This document shows positions 53,392 through 64,000 of a stretch of DNA of 64,000 nt, one piece after another. The stretch lies in the NCBI GenBank assembly GCA_947561715.1, contig OX387203.1, forward strand, positions 5,146,001 to 5,210,000, read 5' to 3'. The notes below the pieces were generated by a model. That model was given only the letters and a program-made list of their open reading frames with translations. It did not search any database and had not been told where the DNA came from. The number at the start of each line of letters is the position of its first letter. Within the stretch, counting starts at the first letter, position 1. The stretch comes from Ascidia mentula. Its lineage: Eukaryota > Chordata > Ascidiacea > Phlebobranchia > Ascidiidae. Position numbers and translations under genes: made by a program.

Positions 53392-56300
53392 TCAAACAGT
53401 TGTGCATTTCTTGTCGCGAGCCAAACTCATCCCCCTTCTCTGGCGAATGTTCCTCTCCATAGTTGTTGTATCCACATAGAAATGTGACGAACTCCTTGGT
53501 CTGCCCGCATGTCGTGTCAGCCATAAGTCGCGAATTGATTTTTTGCGACAGCAGTGAATTAGAAAGATAAAAACACCCTAAAGAAACGGGATTCGGGTTA
53601 GAATTACTGCACAAGTGTTAAAGTATTGCGAAGATTGTTTGTCATCAGAAAGATTGTAAAATCGGTAATTGGTGCGTACGCCACCACCACACCACGCTTT
53701 TCAGACTATGGTTCGCGACCCCACATGGTCGCCAAATCCTTGTGTCGCGAAACAAATTTAACATTTGTAGAGAAAAGTCTTTCGCGCTTTACAAAGTTTT
53801 TACAGAACAAAAAAGTTTACTAAACTCTGCTCTATATTGGTACAAAAATATGTACTTGCCTGACTGCAGGTGGTGATCGTAAATAACCAACTTAAAATTG
53901 TCCTGTATGTCCTGTCTGTGGACAAAAGAAGGAGAAAACCAAAGATCCAACTCATCCCTGTTATTACGATCAAACAAAAGGCGATCATAAAATTTTGTAT
54001 TTGGGTTCTCTTTCCTTGATTCGAAGGAACCTACACGTAGTTTTGTGACATTTGATATTAGGAGTTTTATTATGAATACAAAAATGTAACCAGTACCTGT
54101 TTTCGATGGCAAATGGCGTGACTTACAACTGCGAGAAACCAGTAAAAAGTTGGCACGAAAATAATGGCAACGGGTGCCAGAAAACCGTACTTTAACGATC
54201 CTTTATCCAACCAACAAACTTTAGACGAACGGTATTTAGAAGACGAACCTTTATAGATATACACATGATTGGGGTGATTTGAAGTAGATAATGGAACGTA
54301 AAATTCAAGGGTAACTACGGGAATAAAAAATGAAATTAGGAAAATAAGGTAAGTGGGTAAAACAAGGAAAGTGGGGAAAATAAGGAAAGTGAGAAAGAAA
54401 CGTGGAAAAAAATAAATGATTTTCGAATGCAGTAGTTTATTCCAATTTGTTCTTGTTTCGAGGCACCCACCTAGGCATGTTTTACCCTCATCCATGTAAA
54501 AGTACCCGATCCCGAGCGTCAGGAGTGTGATGGCGAGAGAGGCGATGTAGGATACAGCGGTGGCAACTTTCTTCAAAGAATCGTTTGCAACCCGAACAAC
54601 CTGATGGTAATTTCAACAAGTCATTCTTAAGGACGATCACGAAAAAAATAAAAATAAATAAATAACTAAAAAAAAATAAAAAAAGTATTAAGACAGGATG
54701 ATTTCTTTGAAGAAAAGGTTAATAAAAAGAGGTTTTTGCGAGGTATTCCTCGGTCTGTATCAGTAAGTGCCAAGACACCAGAAATAAGCATTCAAGTAAC
54801 AAGGGACTGATACGGCTCGTTGTATAATTTTAATGTTATTGATGAAGTATGCGCTCCACCGTTTAAACATCAAACTATTCTGTAAAAAGGCCCATTTACC
54901 CTCACGCAGAAATAGTACATGCTGTACGCGTTTGCGCTCATCCAAAACCAGCTTGCCAGCAAGAAGAAGTGCAACAAGGCTGCAACAACGTAACAAGGCA
55001 CAGTGGTGTCTGTCCTGTTAATTCCAAACAGAAAAATAAGGTTGACAGCCAACAAGCAGACGCAAATATTGGCGAGATAGTAGGTTGAACGACGACATCG
55101 AAGCTCCCTGTGGAAAAGGATATAAATTTTACTTCTATGTGTCCTTTAAATTAACCTTGGTAGTTTTCATTACGGGGACTTATTTGACACCTACGCTATA
55201 CAGAAAGTATTTTATAAATGTCAACGCCGGGTGTGACTGTTGCATCAGCACAAGAAAGAATTAGCAACTCACTCAATTACAACGTAAATAACGACGGTGA
55301 GAAATAACCCGATGCTCGACAAGGAACAAGTGATTAGAGTCAGCATAGAAAGTTCCTTGTTAGCCAACATTGGTGTTTGATTCTACAGAAACAAAACTGT
55401 TCACATTTGAGATTCAAACGCGGGGCAATTTTCGTGAACTTTATCGGCATTTAATTGAATAGATATTTTACTACCGATTTATATAGAATATTCACATTAG
55501 GTTCAATTCCACATTCGTATTAAATGAACGGGATGAGTTCAGATTAAACCTTTTACAACCACTATGCAAATTGATAGGAGCTATGCCATTGTGCATTGCA
55601 ATCAAGCGTTATTTATGGCTACAAAGATCTTTTCATGAATCGATTAGCTAACTTAAATAGCTTCACGGGCAACTCACCACAATGATTGCGAAATAAGCAA
55701 GCTTTCTAGTCACGTGCGAAGTTTCACAAATATTTTCTCTTTCCTCTTCCGTCCATGTCCGTGTTTCTTCTTGGAATATTTTAAACTTGACTCCTATATC
55801 CTAAGAACATAAAAGTTTATACATATCACTTTAATTATCTTAACACAGTTAAGTTTGATAATTATACTGATGCAGCATCTACATTGCTAGTTTTTAATAA
55901 TCGAAACACAAAATAGTCGAAAATGTGCAAGATGTGCTTACCTTATCTGGGTATTTCTGCTTTATCGATTCTGTATTGTAATGTATTGAGTACGAATCAT
56001 TTAAAGTTGTGCTTCCGTACCCTTTTATGTGTGATGCCAAAATCTAAAAAGCTGGTGCTTGTTAATTGCAACATATCGTGAAGTGAACTTTAAAGCTATT
56101 AATTTAATTTTTTGTACTAAGCAGTAAACTGTAAAATTCTATTTAAATCATATTTTTCTGACATACCCACGTGCAGAGTTAACCCAGTTTGGATAACCCT
56201 TATTCACACGTATTAATTACAAAAAAGTGTTGTGAGGAAACTTGCTGCGTGCTTTTAACATTACCACTTTTGTTTCGTTTGGAACATTTGGGAACACTGA

Positions 56301-57347
56301 TAACTTTTCTGTGATGACGACAGATACTCTAATATCATTGTTGTCAAATTTTCTGAGCATTTTTTTCGGAAAAGATGCTGTAGCTGAATATGCTGAGATT
56401 TTTACATCCTGATAGTTATTGGATTCATCTTTTGGTTGAACTAGCTGGTAAAAAAACGATTAAGATTAATTGCAAGCCATCGTGACAAAGTGAACTGGTG
56501 TCATTACTTTAACAACGGTGTCATTCAAATTAGCCACATACATCTTTTGGCCTTTTTCACTATATTTATCCACACAATTCCACCACTCATCCGCAGAAAA
56601 CCTGCACAAGATTTTATTTTCAATTTAAGCTCAAATTTAATACCATAGAAAATCATATACTTCTGTATTCCGTTATCTTGTTTGTTTTTGCATTGCTTAA
56701 GATGACGTTCAAATTCGGACAAGCTTTTTCTATAAAACGACATTTAGAACAATGTTAGTAGTTTTAATGATGCTGTAAACAGTCAATAGTCACACAACTA
56801 TGATACAACTGATTTATTTTGTAAAATACACAAAAATATGTAATACTAATAAGAGCTGCAGACCAGTATACACTGTTTCGACCCATAAGGTCCCAACAGT
56901 GCAGCTGGTAACTATGGCACTGTGCTAGTTTCAGACTAGCAGAAACACAGATTTTCACTTTGTGGTATCTTCCAGTCGATTGTCGATCCGTTGGTTACTC
57001 AACTGGGTACCAAACAACAGAGACGAACCACCTGGAGCGCACTATGGTCTAACTACTGTTTTTTATCCGATAGTGCTATCGGCCTTGAAGGTACCACAAA
57101 GTGGAAATCTGAGTGCCTGATAGTCTAAAAGCTAATCCAGTGTCACAGTAACCAGGCTGTACTGATGAGAGCTTGTAGGTCGAAACAAGGTGTACACCTG
57201 TGTGCAATTCTCATTGATTATTATGGCTTTTTTGCACAAATATACTACTTTGTTTTAAGTTCGACCGAAAAAACATGCATACCTGCGTATTGGGAAACAT
57301 CCTTGGGAAACCGCAACGTAAAAGAAAACAATCAGAAGAACTTTCAT
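53392..57347 (-). CDS. short adhesion-type (family B2-like) GPCR, copy 2, intact
   Basis: Twelve exons, minus strand: 57347-57283, 56729-56661, 56601-56508, 56444-56265, 56043-55942, 55800-55678, 55382-55273, 55107-54900, 54600-54471, 54218-54097, 54030-53860, 53577-53392; in phase, 519 residues. After the signal peptide there is only about 190 residues of ectodomain, with a reduced GPS (ICETSHVTRKLAYFAIIV) at residues 194-211. Seven TM segments follow: TM3 PCYVVAALLHFFLLASWFWM, ECL2 Cys-Trp (CLVCWLDKGS), TM6 MIAFCLIVITGMSWIFGF, and TM7 with SQGVFIFLIHCCRKKSIR, the QG and FIF signature of adhesion receptors. The last intron is GC-AG (CAG/gcaagt). Ligand unknown. polyA signal TTTATT at 53337-53342 (minus). 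Confidence 0.88.
56846..57222. mobile_element. foldback repeat with hammerhead-like arms, GPCR copy 2 intron 1
   Basis: Counterpart of 51826-52193. The right arm has the intact box CTGATGA, then GAGCTTGTAGGTC (imperfect stem II), GAAACA, a stem III GGTG-TA-CACC closed by ACA/TGT, then G at the cleavage position, followed by TGCAAT. It pairs with TGTA upstream as stem I. G at the cleavage site is not permitted for hammerhead self-cleavage. The loop between the arms differs more from copy 1 than the flanks do. Confidence 0.6.
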
Positions 57348-57994
57348 TTCGTTTAAATAAACTCCAAGAGTCTATATTTCGATGGACGCCTGATAATTCT
57401 ATCAAACCAATCCAGATGTATGAGTATATAAATCGTATCTTCTCGAGAAAAAGGAAAAAGTAAATGGCGGTTACACATCAGAGACGATAAGATTTTGGTC
57501 TGTAATAGATAACAAAACATAACTTTAGCACCATTATCCACTTTCCCTTTATAATTTACATAAGGTGAGGTTACAAAGTAATTATTACTGTAAATCACAC
57601 AACAAATCAAAAAAACATACATTGACATAGAAATATATTTTGTTCTTTTATTTGGGAAAGCACCTAATATACTTTTTTTTAAATTAAGGTACAATATGAA
57701 AGGAAACAAATGCCTTTATTTTATAGTTGTTCACAATCCAATCAAAAAATGAAAGTAGTTTCTGAAAAGCATTATATTTTAACTGACTTACACTTTCAAT
57801 TGAATTTAATTGAATAATGTTGTTTAGATTCAGCGTTTGCGTAATTTCCTAAACCTGTATGTTTACATTTTCACTTCATTGTGTGTCGAGTTGTTGTACC
57901 TTAAAATTGTTGAAAAAACTAATATTTTGCTCTCGATTAGGGAAGTCGGAAATTTAGGTATTTCACTGCTTTCAAATGTTTATTATTTTTCACC
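57348..57994. other. divergent promoter region GPCR copy 2 / UBA3
   Basis: About 650 bases between two divergent start codons, containing presumed promoters for both genes. All but the last 18 or so bases are inside the tandem duplication. No RNA gene or extra open frame is supported. Confidence 0.5.
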
Positions 57995-60900
57995 ATGGAA
58001 GTGGATGGCAACAATGACCGTTCTGATGCCACGAGATGGCACGGTAGATGGAATCACCTCAAAAATGTCCTCGAAAGGCCGAGTCCATTCGCACACCCCG
58101 ACTTTGAACCAAGTTCAGAGGTATGGAGTCTATAGGTTTTAATTAAATTTATTTGTGTGAAAAAAAGATTGTAATTTCATATAGGCCAAAGTCTTTATGT
58201 CCTTTGTTTTTTTGGGTTTCTGTATGTAAAACTAAAACAAATGCAACCATTTTGTGTGGTAAATAGAATATTCAAGTTTCAACAATTCGATAATAAAACA
58301 CTAACACATGTTGCATTTTGACTGAATTAGATTTTAGACTTTGTTCAAGAAAACTGCAAACTGTTGGTTATTGGGGCTGGAGGTTTGGGTTGTGAGCTTC
58401 TGAAAGATCTTACACTGAATGGTTTCTGTCACATTCATGTCATAGATATGGATATTATCGATCTATCCAACTTAAACAGACAGTTCCTTTTTCGGTAAGA
58501 GTCATTTTCTGCAGTAAATGTTGAAAATATGCTTACCTGTTGAATACACTTCATTAAACATTTTTGTTCTTTTGGTAAAATCTATGTGATTAATTTTCGC
58601 AGTACATTCGTATATACTGGTCCAAGGGTGTCATGAGTATATATGTATTAAGTATCAAATAGGATAGGACAGACCCATTGGTACCACCTAACAAATAGGC
58701 TGATATCCTGTTGTCTGAATGACATTTTTCTTAAAGTATATATTCGTATAAAATGAGTGTATAAATATCTGTGGTCATCTTGTGTACTTGTTAACAGACA
58801 GTCAGACATCAACAAGCCCAAGGCAAATGTTGCTGCTGAGTTTATCAACAAGAGGGTAAAAGGAGCGCAAGTGGTTCCGTATCCTTTTGTATTTAATCTG
58901 TTGCTGGCATTGGTCCCATACACTGTAAATGTACCAAGTTGTGAAAATTTCAAATTTGTGTTTATTTCTTGACGAAAACTAATCAGACATTTCTGCAAAA
59001 TCCAAGACTATGATTCATCCTTTTATAAGCGTAAGCTCATTATTATTTATTTTGTTTTTTTATACTGTTTTCTTCATGTTGGTAAACTTGAACCTGATTT
59101 GTAGAATTCCACGTTATTGTCTGTGGTTTGGATTCAATCATAGCCAGAAGGTGGATCAATGGAATGCTGGTAAGGATGTTGGTTTTTACTCTAATCTTAT
59201 GGCACAATTAAACATACCCTTTATTCAATGACACTTTACCTACTTACTAGCTAGGATACATCGAAGAAATTGAATTATCAGCTAGGGCAAGAACACATCT
59301 ACAAATAAAAGTTATGTTCAATTATGCAAGAAAAACATAACAATGAAAGTACAATGTGCCTGGCAGCAACAGCAACATAATGTCGAATAATGATGAAAAC
59401 CCTGTTTATGATGTCATACAAAGTTGGCTAATTTCAGATTTTCTTGTACTGATTGTATCAATAAGTTTAAATTACAGCTTCTGTATTTCAAACAGCATTT
59501 AAAATTTTGACTTTTACTGTGCTAACAAGGAACTGTAAATTATAGTTGTATTGTTGGTTTATTGTACATTAGTTGTCTTGGTCAAACAAATTTTCAGATA
59601 AGCCTGCTAGAGTATGATGAAGACGGAAACTTAGATCAAAGTTCAATTATTCCTTTGGTGGATGGAGGGACTGAAGGTTTCAAGGGAAATGCAAGAGTTA
59701 TTTTACCTGGAATGACAGCTTGCATTGACTGCACACTTGATCTTTACCCTCCACAAGTATATTTTGGTTAAAATTGTCCAAAATTGCCCCAAATGTTTTT
59801 CCCTCGTTTGCTTGTCACTGTGGGCTTGTATGTTATTTATTGATATTCATGATTTGTTTTTTGTTGTGTCAGGTGGCGTACCCAATGTGTACAGTTGCAC
59901 ATACACCTCGGCAGCCTGAACATTGCATTGAATATGTTCGGATGTTTGGGTGGGAAAAAGAAAAACCCTTCGGAGGTAAGTGGGTTGAATGCCCCATGTT
60001 TTTTTAAACTAAAATTGAACTCAAATTTTATATTTATTGTATTAATACACCTTGGAGATGTAAAGTATCATTTTTCGAATGTGAACAGGTGCAAATTGTA
60101 ATATATAAATAAAAAAACATGCTGTTTTGCAATATTACAGATATTCCTATAGATGGTGACAATCCTGATCATATATCATGGATTTGCAAAGCTGCTTGCA
60201 AACGGGCGGATGAATATGGATTGCAGGTATATTTTAGCATTCAAAACATTGAGCCAATCAATAGTTTGTTTCATATAACTTACATGAAGTTTGTGATAGG
60301 GTGTCACTTACCGTCTGACTCAAGGAGTTATTAAAAGAATCATTCCCGCCGTTGCATCAACCAATGCGGTCATTGCAGCAGCTTGTTCAACAGAAGTGTT
60401 CAAGTTAGCTACTAGGTATGAAACTTGTGACCGAATTCCTGGCAAAAAGATGACAAATTTCAAAAATATTTCAACAACTTTTAAATGTTGTTTATTCCAT
60501 TTAGCTCAATAATTAGATAATTTGTTCCTCTACACCATTATCTGGCCCTGGTTAGGAATTATAAAAATCAATCAAAGTATTAGTTTTCTTTTAATCAAAT
60601 TCCTTGTTATAATGTTGCAATTGCAAAAAATGTTTGCAGTGGAATCACTTGCTTGACTCATTTGCTTTTATTTGTTCCAGTTGCGCTTTACCCCTCAACA
60701 ACTACATGGTTTTCAATGATGTGGATGGAGTCTATACTTACACATTTGAGGCAGAGAGGAATGAAAATTGTATTGCCTGCAGTCAAAAACCAAGAAGCCT
60801 AACTTTCTCCCCAAAGACACTGTTTCGTGAATTAATTGACTATTTGTGCGAAGATAACACTTTGTAAGTCAGTCCAGTTGTTAACAACCTTTTAAACCAA

Positions 60901-61358
60901 GGAGCCATACGTTATCCCAGTTATCTTGCCGTTTTCTTAAGTTTTTGCATCAAATTTACAATGCTGCATAAACACCAGAAGGTTGTTAACACTGGAACTA
61001 AACAAATCAGAGATTGTTTTTCTAAAATTGGTCGTGTTTCATAGGCAAATGAAACGCCCTGGTATCACTACGACAGTAAATGGTAAAAATCACACACTTT
61101 ACATGAAGTCAATTCCTTCCATTGAGGAAGCGACAAGACCCAACTTGTCAAAGTCATTGACAGGTAAAGTATGAAATTTGTGTTAGTTTTGAATGTGCTT
61201 TGTTCAAGTACATCAAGACATTAATTTACCTCAAGTGATTAAACATTTTTATTTGCATAGAACTTGGCTTGGTTGATGGACAGGAACTTATAGTTGCAGA
61301 TGTCACCACGCCAAACCCAATAGTTTTCAGACTGAAGCTCTCGGATAAAGACTCTTGA
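57995..61358 (+). CDS. UBA3: NEDD8-activating enzyme E1 catalytic subunit
   Basis: Twelve exons: 57995-58120, 58331-58494, 58798-58878, 58987-59030, 59105-59169, 59598-59756, 59873-59975, 60141-60226, 60300-60415, 60681-60863, 61045-61163, 61261-61358; in phase, 447 residues (human about 463). UBA3 pairs with NAE1, adenylates NEDD8, holds it as a thioester and passes it to UBE2M for cullin neddylation. Seen here are the nucleotide fold [17 protein letters not shown] (about 53-69), [33 protein letters not shown] and the catalytic Cys219 in YPMCTV. The zinc-binding pairs are CIDC (202-205) and CIAC (345-348). A C-terminal ubiquitin-fold domain ends in ...KLSDKDS. Its promoter abuts the GPCR duplication. 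Confidence 0.97.
59189..59385. mobile_element. diverged MITE-like repeat in UBA3 intron
   Basis: TAATCTTATGGCACAATTAA ... CAATTATGCAAGAAAAACAT, followed by TGTGCCTGGCAGCAACAGCA. This corresponds to the ends and flank of the 42573-42732 copy. No hammerhead core is recognisable in this copy. Confidence 0.45.
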
Positions 61359-61530
61359 AAAACATTTTTTACAATTTTCTTACATTTGTGGTGGTATGGG
61401 CGGTTGGCAAACAGAGAAGATACTTGTTAGACGAGATATTCTTGCTTTGCAGAGTATATTTGTAAGAATGCCAGATCGCATAAATAACATACAAAATGCA
61501 AGAGTTTGTCGTTATGCTCCCAACAGTTCA

Positions 61531-61536
61531 AATAAA
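61531..61536 (+). terminator. polyadenylation signal of UBA3
   Basis: AATAAA about 175 bases after the UBA3 stop codon and 220 bases before the RHEB start. Confidence 0.45.
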
Positions 61537-61755
61537 TTTAATAACATGTGGTCCGTGCTAAACCCTCGAAGGTGTGTTTTTATTGATTTGGCCCACAAAA
61601 GGCAACATTGTACTTAAAAAAATCTTTGTCGCATTGATCTTCGTAGGCGACACGCGACATTGCGTAAGGAGTTTAAAGTTTACGAAAGTTCAGTTTTGTG
61701 TTGGCCATGCAAATACATTATTAATTAAAAACTCTGGTACGAAATCTTAAGAAAG

Positions 61756-63472
61756 ATGCCACGTCCTCGGGAAAGAAAACTTGCAATTATGGGTTATCGG
61801 TCTGTAGGTAAGTTATTGATTGACCTGTGCATATTTCCTATAATTCCACAAGAACGAAAAATTCGTCATTTGCGTGACAGGAGGATTTTTTCGGCGACCG
61901 TTATTTGCGTTGCCTAATGAACGTTTATCGTATAGTAAATTTTCGCAAATCAGGAAATACTTTTAATCTGGCATGTAACCATTATCATAAATTCTTTTGA
62001 AGCTAAAAGTAAACTAAAGTTGCGTTGAATTGTACTTAAAAAGTCTAAATTTGTTGACCAGGAAAGTCTTCAATTACAATTCAGTTCGTGGAAAATCAGT
62101 TTGTTGAATCTTATGACCCAACTATTGAAAACAGTAAGTCATATAAAAACACGAGGATGCTACTTTGCTGTATCAGTAGTCATATAAATAAAAAATATCA
62201 GTAATGTTACTTTGCATGGTATTGCATTGCAAGCAGTATTCCATAGGTATTAACAGTGTCATGTAAACATGTTTTTAGCTTTTACAAGAAATCTGCGATT
62301 AGGGAACCAGGACTACACCCTTCATATTGTTGATACTGCAGGCCAGGTAAACATACTACATTGGAATTTTTTATTTGAGAGGAGGATTGTTTCTGGCGAT
62401 GGTTGATTGCGTGGACCTTCACACTGTTTTTCAAATGCTAATGCATTAGCTAATCTTTACTGCTCGGATTATCGGTAAATTTTTGCAAACATGTGTGGAG
62501 GAATTTTTAATCTGCTGAATATATTCCATGAAGTGTTTCACCTTTTATAGTTTTGATTGTTATTCCTGAATAAGCCTATGATAGCAAACTATTTGTGCTA
62601 AATTGATGTGCTGTATTTCAGGATGAATATTCATTGTTTCCTGACTCCTATGCTCTTGACATACATGGGTACATTCTTGTGTACTCAGTGACATCAACTA
62701 AAAGGTATCAGTTAAATATACTTTCACCAGATTTGGCAACTGTATATGTTTTTTTGTTAGACTTCATGGGCGATCATAAGATTTTTTGGTATTACATTCT
62801 ACTATGTCCAAAATCTAGACACCTAGTATTTCATGGCTGATTGTAGACCTGTTTACTTTTTTTTATGTGTATATTTCTTTAAATAGTTTTGAAGTAGTGA
62901 AAGTGATTCACGAGAAGTTGTTGGATATGATTGGACGAATCAAGTAAGTTCTCTCCGTGGATTTACATATTGTGATAATTAAACTTGTTCTGTGAGATAA
63001 AATTGTACAAATTCTTTTTAGAATTCCCATTGTTTTGGTGGGAAATAAGACAGATCTCCACATGGAAAGGAAAGTCAGCACAGAAATGGGAAAAAATCTT
63101 GCCAAAAATTGGGAGGCAACTTTTTATGAGACCTCGGCAAAACACAATTTGGTGACTATGAAAAATGTTATTTTTTTCACCTTTAATTATAGCAAAAAAA
63201 CCAATAGATTGAATTTTATCTGAGCTGAAACCCGATTAAAATATCATACCTGGTATTGGTAATTGGGTAATATGGCATGTAAATAATGGATTTTGAATTA
63301 TAACAGGCTTTTAAAGTTTTTTTGATTTGTAAGTCATAAGCTGTATTCTATTTCTTTAAAGGTGTGTGTTTTGTTTTTGCAGGATGTGTTATCAATTTTC
63401 AAAGGCATCATTACAGAGGTGGAAAAACAAGATGGAAATGTTCCAGAGGAAAAGAAATGTTTTATTTCCTGA
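61756..63472 (+). CDS. RHEB: RHEB small GTPase
   Basis: Seven exons: 61756-61807, 62062-62133, 62279-62346, 62622-62704, 62887-62943, 63022-63151, 63383-63472; in phase, 183 residues (human 184). GTP-bound RHEB activates TORC1 on lysosomes and is switched off by TSC2. The P-loop is GYRSVGKSS, with Arg at the position of Ras Gly12, a RHEB hallmark. Switch I is VESYDPTIENTFT, switch II DTAGQDEYSLFP; the guanine motifs are GNKTDL and ETSAKHN. The C-terminus CFIS is a CaaX box predicted to be farnesylated. It starts about 400 bases downstream of UBA3 on the same strand, too far for a tight tunicate operon. Confidence 0.97.
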
Positions 63473-64000
63473 GGAAGTGTGAGGTTTGATCTGGCTTAAG
63501 TTTCCCTTCAAGGAATAAACATTGGATCAAGTCAGGCATGTGTTGGTCAGTAAAGCAGGTGCTATTCTCCCTATAAGCGCAATGCCCCTGATAGGGTTGA
63601 AATTGTAACACTCCTCAATTAAACTTTGTGTTTGCTTGTAAATATGACTGTAGTAGTAAATTATTGGTTCTTTTGTTGTTATGTATGTGTTTGCTGCCTT
63701 TAAACCAAAACCACCGGTTTGCTTATTTTACTGGTGTAAACATAATGCAATTTTGGTGACACTCTATGTAAAACATATTCCTACTTAATATGGTTGTAAT
63801 GGTTCTAATCTTTGTTTAACTGGACACACTATTATGTTGCAAATATGTTGTCTTGATATACTTAGACATATCAAAACTATGTCCAATTGTTTAAACCTGA
63901 TAAATTAGCAAATGTTTTTAGTATGGTAGTACTTTGGTTTAAGTTTTGTAGGCAATGAGGTAATTTAAGCATATCTGATTAATGTGGTCTCTTGCTAAAT
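63473..64000. other. RHEB 3' UTR and downstream flank
   Basis: AATAAA at 63514-63519, 42 bases after the stop, could end a short RHEB transcript. Nothing further is supported to the window end. Confidence 0.45.
63514..63519 (+). terminator. polyadenylation signal of RHEB
   Basis: AATAAA shortly after the RHEB stop codon on the coding strand. Confidence 0.5.

Larger units (their letters stand above)
52957..57976. repeat. tandem duplication unit 2 (about 5.02 kb)
   Basis: Direct copy of unit 1, in the same orientation, immediately adjacent. The right edge falls at CACTGCTTTCAAATG, about 18 bases before the UBA3 ATG. Beyond it the sequences no longer correspond. Confidence 0.85.

Noticed and set aside
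53577-53606. Apparent nonsense codon in TM7 of GPCR copy 2
   Set aside because: The TAG is the last base triplet of the intron (acceptor tttctttag). With the GC donor, splicing removes it.
61358-61756. UBA3-RHEB operon
   Set aside because: The gap is about 400 bases and contains its own AATAAA; tunicate operons usually have far shorter gaps, and no trans-splicing evidence can be read from genomic sequence.

Overview
The window reads as nuclear DNA of a tunicate, most likely a Ciona-type ascidian. It is AT-rich. Its protein-coding genes are cut into many short exons, with mostly GT-AG introns of tens to hundreds of bases. The proteins are animal orthologues (KDM5, UBA3, RHEB, SLC25A51, HACD, FOXRED2) at chordate-like similarity. 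Species identity is an inference. Every spliced model was built by eye from splice sites and checked by reading-frame phase across all exons.

Layout. 0.4-5.9 kb (-): a 14-exon gene for a secreted 493-residue protein ending in a trefoil (P-type) domain. 5.9-12.3 kb: intergenic. 12.3-14.0 kb (+): a very-long-chain 3-hydroxyacyl-CoA dehydratase (HACD). 16.1-19.7 kb and 21.1-25.5 kb (-): two tandem FOXRED2-like FAD oxidoreductase genes, mosaic in their similarity. 26.9-27.8 kb (-): the intronless coding region of a mitochondrial NAD+ carrier (SLC25A51). 30.0-42.9 kb (+): a complete 38-exon KDM5 histone H3K4 demethylase. 44.7-47.7 kb (+): an NLR-like NACHT-LRR gene. 48.4-52.3 kb and 53.4-57.3 kb (-): a head-to-tail duplicated short adhesion-type GPCR; the left copy carries a 2-base deletion. 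58.0-61.4 kb (+): UBA3, the NEDD8 E1 catalytic subunit. 61.8-63.5 kb (+): RHEB.

Functionally this is a mixed neighbourhood: housekeeping genes (fatty-acid elongation, NAD+ import, chromatin, neddylation, TORC1 signalling) beside fast-evolving receptor or immune-type genes (NLR, adhesion GPCR, trefoil protein). The two tandem duplications are of different age. The FOXRED2 pair has diverged introns but patchily near-identical exons. The GPCR pair is a recent block of about 5.03 kb whose right edge stops about 18 bases before the UBA3 start codon.

The least expected signal is a set of hammerhead-ribozyme-like sequences in small non-autonomous repeats inside introns. The best, at 40106-40157 in a KDM5 intron, has all core positions and three stems. 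Related copies sit in both arms of a foldback element within the GPCR first introns. A second, TTAATTAATCTG-ended repeat family has a minimal version with a UUCG-capped stem III. Other items are four TGACGTCA palindromes within 316 bases at the 3' end of KDM5, two GC-AG introns, and a perfect 36-base palindrome between SLC25A51 and KDM5.
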